From an uncultured Phascolarctobacterium sp. (lineage in GTDB: Bacteria > Bacillota > Negativicutes > Acidaminococcales > Acidaminococcaceae): a stretch of DNA of 6,311 nt. Positions 1 through 5,845 of the stretch are shown here, piece after piece. The stretch's first letter is position 1. Each line of letters begins with the position of its first letter. The DNA is taken from contig CALCHC010000136.1 of NCBI GenBank assembly GCA_937901335.1, forward strand, positions 1 to 6,311, written 5' to 3'. Below the pieces are notes generated by a model, which had not been told where the DNA came from, ran no database searches, and saw only the letters and a program-made list of their open reading frames with translations. Made by a program: the position numbers and the translations under genes.

Positions 1-2
1 TT

Positions 3-1214
3 GCACTGGCTCCAGCAGTGTTCTTCGTAACTTTCCTGGCAAGCTTCCGTGGTTATTTGCAAGGTTGGCAAATTATGACACCTACTGCTGTCTCTGAAGT
101 TGTAGAACAGCTTATGCGCGTAATTACTATGCTTGTTTTTGCGGATATGTTCTTGCCTTATGGTTTGGCATACGCTGCAGGCGGTGCAAGTATGGGTGCT
201 GGCGTAGGTGCTTTCTGTGCTTTGATTGTGCTTGTTTGGTTCTACGCTCGTTTGAAACGTAAGTTCCAAGAAGAAATTAACGCCCAAGACGACAGTGCTC
301 TTGTTGAACCTGCAGGTAGCATTATCAAACGCTTGTTGAAACTGGCGTTGCCTGTTTCTTTGTCCAGCTTGATGCTTCCTATTGGTGCGAACCTTGACCT
401 TTTAATCGTTCCTCAACGTTTGGAAGTAGCAGGCTTTGACGTGCGTGTTGCTACTGAATTTTTCGGCTATCTTACTGGTATGGCAGTGCCTCTCGTAAAT
501 TTGGCTACTATTTTTACGGCGGCAATGACAATTAGTTTAGTGCCTGCCATTTCTGAATCTAGAGCTTTAGAAGATTTTGCTGCCATTCGCGACAAGATTC
601 GTATTGGCTTTAGGGTAGCGATGATTATTAGCTTCCCCTGCTTTGTAGGTTTATTCTTCTTGGCAGAAAAGGTTGCTGCTTTAATTTACAATGCTCCCGG
701 CGCAGCAGGTGCTATCCAAACTATGAGTGCAGGCATTTTGTTCTTAGGCTTGCACCAAATCAGTACAGGCATTTTGCAAGGCTTGAAGCATACTGCTATT
801 CCTGTAATCAATATGGTGATTGCAGGTGTAGTTAAAGTTGTGCTTAGCTGGTGGCTAACCGCTATTCCTGAACTGGGAGTAAAAGGTGCAGCTCTGGCTA
901 CGGTGGCAGATTTTGCTGTGGCGGCGCTTATCAATATGGTTTTCATTTACAAATTCACAGGCTTCTGCATGACCTTTGGTAGTGTGGCGAAACCTTTGCT
1001 TGCTTCTACTATTATGGGTGGTGTAATTTTCGTAGTGCTCCATTTTACAGAAAATCTTGGAGCGTGGGCGATACTCTTCGCTATGGCGGCAGCAGTTCCT
1101 ACTTATGCTGTGTCCCTTTTGGCTTGTGGTGGTTTGCGTGAAGAAGATTTGGAACGCATTCCCTTCATTGGTCGCAGAATTTTAGCGTTGGGTAAACGTA
1201 TTGGAATATTTTAA
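3..1214 (+). CDS. SpoVB/MurJ-type polysaccharide (lipid-linked precursor) flippase, 5' partial
   Basis: This is a polytopic inner-membrane protein of the MOP superfamily (SpoVB/MurJ/Polysacc_synt type). Members flip lipid-linked cell-wall or polysaccharide precursors across the membrane. The reading frame is open to the window edge, so the true start lies upstream: about 403 codons are visible against roughly 500-530 for the family, leaving about 100-130 N-terminal residues missing. The GTG at 18 is only an internal valine codon. Visible residues 15-40 (FRGYLQG...MTPTAVSEVVEQL) match the conserved SpoVB-family loop and following helix. They are followed by about ten hydrophobic segments separated by short charged loops, and by a basic C-terminal tail (GRRILALGKR). 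The gene ends 8 bases before a strong terminator and faces convergent purC. Family assignment is firm. The exact substrate (lipid II, another undecaprenyl-linked glycan, or a sporulation-type role) cannot be read from this fragment. Confidence 0.88.
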   Translation, partial: ALAPAVFFVTFLASFRGYLQGWQIMTPTAVSEVVEQLMRVITMLVFADMFLPYGLAYAAGGASMGAGVGAFCALIVLVWFYARLKRKFQEEINAQDDSALVEPAGSIIKRLLKLALPVSLSSLMLPIGANLDLLIVPQRLEVAGFDVRVATEFFGYLTGMAVPLVNLATIFTAAMTISLVPAISESRALEDFAAIRDKIRIGFRVAMIISFPCFVGLFFLAEKVAALIYNAPGAAGAIQTMSAGILFLGLHQISTGILQGLKHTAIPVINMVIAGVVKVVLSWWLTAIPELGVKGAALATVADFAVAALINMVFIYKFTGFCMTFGSVAKPLLASTIMGGVIFVVLHFTENLGAWAILFAMAAAVPTYAVSLLACGGLREEDLERIPFIGRRILALGKRIGIF

Positions 1215-1222
1215 GAAACAAA

Positions 1223-1262
1223 AAGAGCGTTAATCTGAAAAGATTAACGCTCTTACTTTTTT
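1223..1262. terminator. Bidirectional intrinsic terminator between the flippase gene and purC
   Basis: A perfect 14-bp inverted repeat (1223-1236 with 1241-1254) closes on a GAAA tetraloop. On the plus strand it is followed by AC and then six T (1257-1262). On the minus strand it runs into a T tract complementary to the A run at 1220-1224. It lies between two converging stop codons, so one hairpin probably ends both transcripts. Confidence 0.92.
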
Positions 1263-1271
1263 AGTAGCTAA

Positions 1272-1955
1272 TTATTTGCCGAGAATCATAGCGGTCAAAT
1301 CCATGGGATCAACAATTTTGCCGTCTTTGTAAACGCGCATGTTGCCGCTTGCGATTTCGTCGATGAGGATTACTTCATCATTGTTGTAGCCAAATTCGAA
1401 TTTGATGTCATAAAGGTCAAGACCTTTTTTAGCCAATTCGTCAGCTACGATGCGAGTGATTTTCAAGGTTTGAGCTTTCATGCTTTCGAACATTTCACGG
1501 CTCATAACACCCAATGCTTCCAAACCTTCGCAGGTTACCAGCGGGTCACCTTTTGCGTCGTTTTTGAAGGTGCATTCTACATAGCCGCCGGGGAGTTCGG
1601 TGCCGTCAGCAATGTAATCGCCATAACGACGGATGAAGCTGCCGGTTGCTTTCAAGCGGCAGATAACTTCCAAGCCTTTGCCGAAAACTTTTGCAGGAAG
1701 AACTTCCATGGTAGCTTCTTCAACGTTAGCAGCTACATAGTGGGTTTTAATACCAGCTTCTTTGAGAACTTCGAAGAAGAGGATAGAAGTTTCCAAGTTT
1801 GCTCTGCCGATACCTTCGATGGTCAGGCCAACAGTGTTTTCGCCCGGATCAAAAACGCCGTCTTTGCCGGTGCAATCATCTTTAAATTTCAACAGTACGT
1901 TACCGTTTTCCAATTGGTAAACGTCTTTGGTTTTGCCAGAATAAAGTTTTTCCAT
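1272..1955 (-). CDS. purC: Phosphoribosylaminoimidazole-succinocarboxamide synthase (SAICAR synthetase)
   Basis: This cytoplasmic enzyme of de novo purine synthesis joins CAIR and aspartate using ATP to give SAICAR. The 227-residue length is normal for a single-domain PurC (about 230-240). Recognisable elements are the N-terminal nucleotide loop YSGKTKDVY (5-13), FKDD (24-27), the core EVICRLKATGSFIRRYG (96-112), KNDAKGDPLV (131-140), and the C-terminal KFEFG...ILIDE (185-200). It is a divergent PurC type: the usual DEISPDTCRLWD-like stretch is DEIASGNMRVYKDG (199-212), and residues 33-53 (GVFDPGENTVGLTIEGIGRAN region) differ from the E. coli/Bacillus form. Similar sequences are, from memory, found in Lachnospiraceae and relatives. 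The ATG at 1955 has AAGGAAG (1971-1965) 9 bases upstream. It stands alone here, with no other pur gene nearby, and reads divergently from the oxidoreductase gene. PurBox-like sites upstream suggest PurR control. Confidence 0.93.
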   Translation of the reverse strand: MEKLYSGKTKDVYQLENGNVLLKFKDDCTGKDGVFDPGENTVGLTIEGIGRANLETSILFFEVLKEAGIKTHYVAANVEEATMEVLPAKVFGKGLEVICRLKATGSFIRRYGDYIADGTELPGGYVECTFKNDAKGDPLVTCEGLEALGVMSREMFESMKAQTLKITRIVADELAKKGLDLYDIKFEFGYNNDEVILIDEIASGNMRVYKDGKIVDPMDLTAMILGK

Positions 1956-2000
1956 TTAACACAACTTCCTTTCGTTGTTTTATAAAACTGTTCCATAGAA

Positions 2001-2029
2001 ATATTACCACAAAGTTTTTTATAGCTCAA
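2001..2029 (-). promoter_or_regulatory. Predicted sigma-A-type promoter of purC
   Basis: Read on the minus strand, TTGAGC (2029-2024) and TAATAT (2006-2001) are separated by exactly 17 bases, giving good -35 and -10 boxes. Transcription would start near 1994, leaving a leader of about 39 bases before the purC ATG. This leader contains a 12-bp palindrome GTTTTATAAAAC (1988-1977) and the ribosome binding site. Confidence 0.65.
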
Positions 2030-2045
2030 CAATTTTTTGTCTGAT

Positions 2046-2079
2046 GTTATTCGGAATTTTTCAGAGAATGTTCGGATTT
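2046..2079 (-). promoter_or_regulatory. Two tandem PurBox-like sites upstream of purC (putative PurR operator)
   Basis: On the minus strand 2079-2067 reads AAATCCGAACATT, a full match to the Firmicutes PurBox consensus AWWWCCGAACWWT known for Bacillus/Lactococcus PurR. A second, weaker copy AATTCCGAATAAC (2058-2046) lies in the same orientation exactly 21 bp (two helical turns) closer to purC. The perfect box is centred about 78 bp upstream of the predicted purC start. As I recall, that is close to the position at which lactococcal PurR activates, whereas Bacillus PurR represses. The match is seen in the sequence; the regulator is inferred, since no purR gene is in the window. Confidence 0.6.
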
Positions 2080-2089
2080 TCAAAAACTG

Positions 2090-2122
2090 TTTACAACTTA
2101 AAATGTGAAAATATTATATAAT
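2090..2122 (+). promoter_or_regulatory. Predicted promoter of the oxidoreductase/FTR operon
   Basis: TTTACA (2090-2095) and TATTAT (2112-2117) are spaced by 16 bases. An overlapping TATAAT (2117-2122) is a better hexamer but would need a 21-base spacer. Either puts the start near 2125-2130, just ahead of the AAAGGAGG ribosome binding site (2136-2143). The perfect PurBox lies 11 bp upstream of this -35 box, so shared regulation with purC is possible. Confidence 0.5.
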
Positions 2123-2152
2123 ATGGGTAGGATATAAAGGAGGCTTGATATT

Positions 2153-3277
2153 ATGTTGAAAAAGGCCGTTTATAATAGAGAAGATTTTTTGAAGCTTAAC
2201 AATCTGCCGCAACGTTTGCGTATTTGGGCAGAAGATACCGAACTGGAAGATTTTGTTCGTGATGAAGCGTTCTATCACAGAGATTTGCCTCGCAAAGCGC
2301 CAATGGCGTTGGAACCTTTGAAGGTTGCTGTAATTGGTAGCGGTCCAGCAGGTTTAGGTTGTGCTGACCAATTGCGTAGGCTTGGCTACGATGTGACTGT
2401 CTTCGAGCGTGACGATAGACCCGGCGGACTTTTAATGTACGGTGTTCCTAATATTAAATTGCCTAAAGATTTGTTGATGGAAAAGATTATGGACTTAAAA
2501 GCGCAAGGCGTAAAGTTCGAGCTTAATTGGGAACTGAATTCTCCCGAAGATTTTGAGAAACTGCAAAAAGATTTTGCTGCTGTGGTTTTGTGCGTGGGTG
2601 GTCGCAAGGCTAAAGGTTTGCCCGGCATCCAAGTTGATAACAAGCAAATCTACCACGCAAAAGATTTCTTAACCGAAGTTACCAAGGATATGCTTAACGG
2701 AACCGAATTGGCTAATCTGAAAGATAAAGACGTAGTAATCATTGGTGGCGGCGATACCGGTGTGGATTGTGCGGCTATTGCTCTTGCTCAAGGTGCGAGA
2801 ACTGTTCACCAACTGGAAATGCAAGAATGTGATGCAACTGCCAACAGTGTGAGAGACAATTTGTGTAACATAGTTATTGGCGATTATACCATCTCTTATG
2901 GAACCATGATGAAACGCTTGCTTCGTGACGAAGAAGGCAAGTTGAAAGCTGTGGAAATTGCCCAAGTTGAATGGCGCAGTGAGAGAAGCGGTGCTTTGCC
3001 TGATGCAATGGAAGTTCTCGGTAGTGAAAAGCTTTTGCGAGCACAAGTGCTGATTCTTGCTCTTGGATTTAGCGGTCCGGAAGATGAAATCTTTGAAGCT
3101 TGCGGCGTGAAACGTTCCCCGGCAGGAATGCTTGCTGATGGCGGCGAATACTTTACCACCAGTAAAGAAGGCGTTTTCGCTGCTGGTGACGCTCGTCGTG
3201 GAAGTGGCATTGTGGCGTGGGCTTTCACCGAAGGTCGCAACGCTGCCATGAAATGTGCAGAATACTTGCGTAGATAA
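2153..3277 (+). CDS. GltD-like FAD/NAD(P)-dependent oxidoreductase lacking the N-terminal Fe-S domain
   Basis: This is a cytoplasmic flavoprotein of the glutamate-synthase small-subunit (GltD) family. It has the family's two nucleotide-binding folds: an FAD site at 57-67 (VAVIGSGPAG) with E85 ending the second strand, followed by GGLLMYGVPNIKL (91-103), typical of GltD-type reductases. The NAD(P) site is at 194-203 (VVIIGGGDTG), and the second FAD contact GVFAAGDARRG lies at 340-350. Length is 374 residues against roughly 450-490 for standard GltD. The cysteine-rich N-terminal domain that binds 4Fe-4S clusters is absent: the first 56 residues contain no cysteine. The segment after the NAD(P) motif (about 223-245) is also shortened. 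No CxxC redox pair is present, so it is not an ordinary thioredoxin reductase. The start has AAAGGAGG 9 bases upstream. It is followed after 20 bases by an FTR-like gene, with no gltA large subunit here. True glutamate synthase activity is therefore doubtful; electron donation to a partner is a better inference. Confidence 0.82.
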   Translation: MLKKAVYNREDFLKLNNLPQRLRIWAEDTELEDFVRDEAFYHRDLPRKAPMALEPLKVAVIGSGPAGLGCADQLRRLGYDVTVFERDDRPGGLLMYGVPNIKLPKDLLMEKIMDLKAQGVKFELNWELNSPEDFEKLQKDFAAVVLCVGGRKAKGLPGIQVDNKQIYHAKDFLTEVTKDMLNGTELANLKDKDVVIIGGGDTGVDCAAIALAQGARTVHQLEMQECDATANSVRDNLCNIVIGDYTISYGTMMKRLLRDEEGKLKAVEIAQVEWRSERSGALPDAMEVLGSEKLLRAQVLILALGFSGPEDEIFEACGVKRSPAGMLADGGEYFTTSKEGVFAAGDARRGSGIVAWAFTEGRNAAMKCAEYLRR

Positions 3278-3297
3278 AAGCTGTTGGAGGGAAGGGT

Positions 3298-3495
3298 ATG
3301 GCGATTAGATTAAATGAAGATAAAGAACTTGTGGCACGTATCCGTGAAGGATTGAAAATGAAAGACGGTTATTGTCCCTGCCGCTTAGAAAAAACAGAAG
3401 ACAATAAGTGTATGTGTAAGGAGTTTAGGGATCAAATAGCGGACCCGAACTTTGAAGGGTATTGTCACTGTTTGTTATATTACAAAGAAAAATAA
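3298..3495 (+). CDS. Small ferredoxin:thioredoxin reductase catalytic-chain-like protein
   Basis: This 65-residue protein has the signature of the ferredoxin:thioredoxin reductase (FTR) catalytic chain. In that family six cysteines in three CxC pairs bind one 4Fe-4S cluster and form a neighbouring redox-active disulfide. Here they are CPC (26-28), CMC (38-40) and CHC (56-58), with the family-like context CPCR, CKEF and GYCHC. By analogy C28 and C58 would form the disulfide, and C26, C38, C40 and C56 would hold the cluster. It lacks the longer N-terminal part of the plant/cyanobacterial chain, and no variable subunit is seen. Likely role: cytoplasmic thiol-disulfide reduction, with electrons possibly from the flavoprotein encoded 20 bases upstream in the same transcript (inference). 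A strong ribosome binding site, GGAGG (3286-3290), precedes the ATG by 7 bases. A terminator follows, so it is the last gene of the operon. Confidence 0.85.
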   Translation: MAIRLNEDKELVARIREGLKMKDGYCPCRLEKTEDNKCMCKEFRDQIADPNFEGYCHCLLYYKEK

Positions 3496-3505
3496 ATAAG
3501 AATTT

Positions 3506-3539
3506 AAAGCCGTCTGTAACCAGTACAGACGGCTTTTTT
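3506..3539 (+). terminator. Intrinsic terminator of the oxidoreductase/FTR operon
   Basis: A perfect 13-bp inverted repeat (3506-3518 with 3524-3536), GC-rich in its middle, encloses a 5-base loop and ends in a T run (3534-3539). It begins 10 bases after the FTR-like stop codon. The end of its T run is shared with the next promoter's -35 box. Confidence 0.93.
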
Positions 3540-3567
3540 GACATAACAGCGTCCTTCGTGTTAAAAT
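3538..3567 (+). promoter_or_regulatory. Predicted promoter of the 3D-protein/rnmV/rsmA operon
   Basis: A consensus TTGACA (3538-3543) is followed 18 bases later by TAAAAT (3562-3567), one mismatch from TATAAT. The predicted start near 3574 leaves about 20 bases before the ATG, enough to include the AGGAGG at 3582-3587. The -35 box begins inside the T tract of the preceding terminator. Confidence 0.6.
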
Positions 3568-3593
3568 CAATAGGTTATAATAGGAGGATAGTT

Positions 3594-4259
3594 ATGTTAT
3601 CTAAAAAATTGCAACACTGCTTAGGCATACTGCTTTGCATTATGTTGGCAGTACCTTTTTTGGTAGGCTTTGATAAAGCTAAAACCGTTACTGTAATTAG
3701 TGATGAGATTACTTACGTTGAACAAAACGTACCTATGAATGTGGAATACATTTATGATGAAAAAGTTGCCAAGGGCATCGACACTGTAGAAGTAGAAGGT
3801 AAAGTTGGTAGAGAACGCATTGTCTATAAAACTGTTACTGCTGCAGATGGTAGCACCAAAGCTCAAGTGATTAACCGTGAATGTTTGGCGGCACCTGTAA
3901 CTAAAGTTGTACGCGTGGGTACGGCTCCTAGTGTAAAAACTAAGGATGGCTTTAAACGCTATAAAAAGAAAATGACCGTACAAGCTACTGCTTACTGGAC
4001 TCATGATCCTGTAGACGCAAGCGGTACTGGTATTGCTTATGATGGTACTCCGGCAGTTCCCTATAAAACTATCGCCGTAGATCCCAGAGTTATTCCTCTG
4101 CAATCCCAAGTTTATATTCCTGGCATTGGCCAAGTTAGAGCTAACGACACCGGCAGTGCTATTAAAGGCAAGATTATTGACATTGCTATGGATAGCCGTA
4201 ACGCTGCTTGGGACTGGGGCAGACGTAACATCGAAATTTATATTTTAGACGAAAAGTAA
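3594..4259 (+). CDS. G5 and 3D domain cell-wall protein (YabE-like, putative peptidoglycan hydrolase)
   Basis: This predicted exported or membrane-anchored protein of 221 residues acts outside the inner membrane. Residues 5-25 form a hydrophobic signal or anchor segment preceded by KK. Residues 34-110 resemble a G5 domain, thought to bind wall polysaccharide. Residues 128-218 are a 3D domain, named for three conserved aspartates, here D163 (AVDPRVIP), D185 (ANDTG) and D196 (IDIAMDS), with the usual ATAYW opening (131-135). The 3D fold is related to MltA-type lytic transglycosylases and Rpf-like/stationary-phase survival proteins, so peptidoglycan cleavage is likely but unproven. The ATG at 3594 is chosen because AGGAGG (3582-3587) lies 6 bases upstream; an in-frame ATG at 3462 would overlap the previous gene and run through its terminator. 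Position before rnmV and rsmA matches Bacillus yabE, though the DUF348 repeats of YabE are missing. Confidence 0.88.
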   Translation: MLSKKLQHCLGILLCIMLAVPFLVGFDKAKTVTVISDEITYVEQNVPMNVEYIYDEKVAKGIDTVEVEGKVGRERIVYKTVTAADGSTKAQVINRECLAAPVTKVVRVGTAPSVKTKDGFKRYKKKMTVQATAYWTHDPVDASGTGIAYDGTPAVPYKTIAVDPRVIPLQSQVYIPGIGQVRANDTGSAIKGKIIDIAMDSRNAAWDWGRRNIEIYILDEK

Positions 4260-4280
4260 TTTAGAAGTGAGGAACAAACT

Positions 4281-4817
4281 TTGCTGAAAGAAGTTCTTGT
4301 TGTAGAAGGCAAAATGGATACTGTTGCCATTAAAAAGGCATTGGAAGCAGACACCATTGAAACTGGTGGCTTTACTCTTGCTCCCCATACCTTGCGTCAA
4401 ATTGCAGCTGCTTACGAAAAACGTGGTATCATCATTTTGACTGATCCTGATGGCGCAGGCGAGCGTATTCGCAAATTTTTGACAGAGCGTTTTCCTAACG
4501 CAGGTCAAGCCTTTATTCCTAAAGTGCAAGCTACTGCTAACAATGATGTTGGCATCGAGCAGGCTCAGCCGGAAGCAATCTTGGCAGCGCTGGCGAAAGT
4601 TCGTCATCATGAATATAAGCCCAACCAAGAATTTACCATGCAAGATTTGTTTAAGAACGATTTGAACGGAAGCGAAGCAGCAGTTGCTCGTCGTGATGCT
4701 CTTGGCGCAGAACTGGGCATTGGCTACGGTAATGCTAAACGCTTTTTGGAACGCTTAAATCATTATGGCGTAACTCGCGCTGAATTTGAAGCCGCATTGG
4801 CGAAGATAGGAGAATAA
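4281..4817 (+). CDS. rnmV: Ribonuclease M5 (5S rRNA maturation), TTG start
   Basis: Ribonuclease M5 is a cytoplasmic Toprim-domain endonuclease that trims 5S rRNA precursor in low-GC Gram-positive relatives, acting with ribosomal protein L18 in Bacillus. Its 178 residues fit the family. The Toprim signature is complete: VVEGKMD (7-13, catalytic E9), the metal-binding DPD (55-57) within LTDPDGAGERIR (53-64), and the M5-type sequence DVGIEQA (89-95). The C-terminal portion (about 119-178, DLFKNDLNGS onward) corresponds to the M5-specific DUF4093-type domain. The only plausible start is TTG at 4281, placed 7 bases after GAGGA (4269-4273); the first internal ATG (codon 12) would cut away the EGK motif. 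It starts 21 bases after the 3D gene and ends 4 bases before rsmA, so the three are co-transcribed. Confidence 0.94.
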   Translation: MLKEVLVVEGKMDTVAIKKALEADTIETGGFTLAPHTLRQIAAAYEKRGIIILTDPDGAGERIRKFLTERFPNAGQAFIPKVQATANNDVGIEQAQPEAILAALAKVRHHEYKPNQEFTMQDLFKNDLNGSEAAVARRDALGAELGIGYGNAKRFLERLNHYGVTRAEFEAALAKIGE

Positions 4818-4821
4818 ATTT

Positions 4822-5673
4822 ATGCAGCATCCCGTAATTGCATCTCCCCAAGTTACGAATCACATCCTGCACAAGTTTAAATTGCGTGCGGATAAAAAAT
4901 TGGGGCAAAACTTTTTGATTGATGAAGATATTGTTCGTCGCATTGTGGAAGCGGCAGAACTTACGACCGAGGACACTGTTTTGGAAGTTGGCCCCGGTAT
5001 TGGCACACTTACCCAAGGCTTGGCAGAAAGTGGTGCTCAAGTAGTAGCCGTAGAATTGGATAAACGCTTACTTCCCGTACTGGATACTACCCTCGAAGGC
5101 TACGACAATGTACGCATTGTACCCGGCGATATTTTAAAAGTAGATATTATGAAAGAAGTTGGCTTTGAAAATTTCAAATGCTGCGCTAACTTGCCTTATT
5201 ATATTACAACTCCCATTATTTTTGCGATTTTGGAAAAACGCTTGCCCATGGAACGCCTTGTTGTTATGGTGCAAAAAGAAGTGGCAGAACGTATGGCGGC
5301 GAAACCCGGTGGTCGTGATTATGGTGCGCTTTCCGTAGCAATTCAATATTACACTGAACCGGAAATTGCTTTCATCGTACCGCCTACTAGCTTTATTCCT
5401 GCTCCTGCAGTAGATAGTGCAGTAATCGTGTGCAAACGCAGGGCGAAACCTCCTGTGGAAGTTTGTGATGAAGAGCTGTTCTTTAGAGTTGTAAAAGCTG
5501 CGTTTTCTCTGCGTAGGAAAATGCTCAACAATGCACTGAAGAATATGGGCATCAACGGTGAAAAGGTTGCACAATGGTGCGAACTTGCCGGCATTGACGG
5601 CAAACGTCGTGGCGAAACTTTAACTTTGGAAGATTTCGCAGCCTTGACAAATACTTTTAATCAAATTAAATAA
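4822..5673 (+). CDS. rsmA: 16S rRNA (adenine(1518)-N6/adenine(1519)-N6)-dimethyltransferase
   Basis: RsmA, also called KsgA, uses S-adenosylmethionine to dimethylate two adjacent adenines in the 3'-terminal hairpin (helix 45) of 16S rRNA, a late step and checkpoint of 30S assembly. Its loss gives kasugamycin resistance in other bacteria. The 283-residue length is normal. Motifs in order are KKLGQNFL (25-32), the SAM-binding VLEVGPGIGTLT (53-64), acidic E78 in VAVELD, GDIL (102-105), catalytic NLPYYITTP (123-131), VQKEVAERM (150-158) and FIPAPAVDSAV (191-201). The C-terminal rRNA-binding helical domain follows, with FSLRRKML (228-235). Its ribosome binding site AGGAG (4808-4812) lies inside the end of rnmV, with 4 bases between the genes, indicating tight co-translation. 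Pairing 5S processing and 16S modification in one transcript is a typical Firmicutes arrangement. A terminator follows. Confidence 0.97.
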   Translation: MQHPVIASPQVTNHILHKFKLRADKKLGQNFLIDEDIVRRIVEAAELTTEDTVLEVGPGIGTLTQGLAESGAQVVAVELDKRLLPVLDTTLEGYDNVRIVPGDILKVDIMKEVGFENFKCCANLPYYITTPIIFAILEKRLPMERLVVMVQKEVAERMAAKPGGRDYGALSVAIQYYTEPEIAFIVPPTSFIPAPAVDSAVIVCKRRAKPPVEVCDEELFFRVVKAAFSLRRKMLNNALKNMGINGEKVAQWCELAGIDGKRRGETLTLEDFAALTNTFNQIK

Positions 5674-5696
5674 AAGTAAAAATTTTATGATGACAT

Positions 5697-5724
5697 AGAG
5701 ACTGGCTTTGCCAGTCTCTTTTTT
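5697..5724 (+). terminator. Intrinsic terminator after rsmA
   Basis: A 10-bp inverted repeat (5697-5706 with 5710-5719), AGAGACTGGC and its complement, has a very small TTT loop and is followed by a T tract to 5724. It lies 23 bases after the rsmA stop codon and closes the three-gene operon. Confidence 0.9.
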
Positions 5725-5757
5725 AATCGTTGTGTTTAAATTTTAGATTAAAGGAAT

Positions 5758-5789
5758 TTGTATATAATTTGTGAAATAATTGATATAAT
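5758..5789 (+). promoter_or_regulatory. Candidate promoter region of the FadL-like gene
   Basis: Two perfect TATAAT hexamers lie at 5763-5768 and 5784-5789 in a very AT-rich spacer. For the second, the nearest -35-like sequence is TTGTAT (5758-5763), 20 bases away, a poor spacing. For the first, TTTTAG (5741-5746) is 16 bases away but a weak match. The gene clearly needs its own promoter after the rsmA terminator; which box is used cannot be decided by eye. A start near 5796 would give a leader of about 50 bases. Confidence 0.45.
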
Positions 5790-5845
5790 GCTAACGTCTA
5801 TATTTATATACTTAAAAAGAGAAAATTTTTGAGAGGTGTAATATT

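Noticed and set aside
18..20. GTG as start of the first gene
   Set aside because: The same frame is open back to base 3 with hydrophobic codons (A-L-A-P-A), no ribosome binding site precedes it, and the family needs about 100 more N-terminal residues.
1470..1985. 171-codon open frame on the plus strand opposite purC
   Set aside because: It is antisense to a clearly recognised purC gene, has no recognisable domain and no good ribosome binding site.
1889..2083. Small minus-strand open frame across the purC start and promoter
   Set aside because: It covers the PurBoxes, promoter and leader of purC and resembles no protein I recognise.
3576..3581. TATAAT as -10 box for the 3D-protein operon
   Set aside because: Transcription would start at or after the ribosome binding site, and no -35 box lies at the right distance; TTGACA/TAAAAT upstream fits better.
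3462..3593. In-frame 44-codon N-terminal extension of the 3D protein
   Set aside because: It would overlap the FTR-like gene and cross its terminator; the ATG at 3594 has a strong ribosome binding site and begins a normal signal/anchor segment.
3618..3635. Possible lipoprotein signal (Cys9 or Cys14) in the 3D protein
   Set aside because: The residues before each cysteine (LQH and ILL) do not fit a lipobox, which needs a small residue just before the cysteine.
3621..4133. 170-codon minus-strand open frame opposite the 3D protein
   Set aside because: It is a shadow of a gene with clear G5 and 3D motifs, with no start signals or recognisable domain.
5134..5574. Minus-strand open frame opposite rsmA
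   Set aside because: It lies wholly within the well-supported rsmA gene and encodes no recognisable motif.
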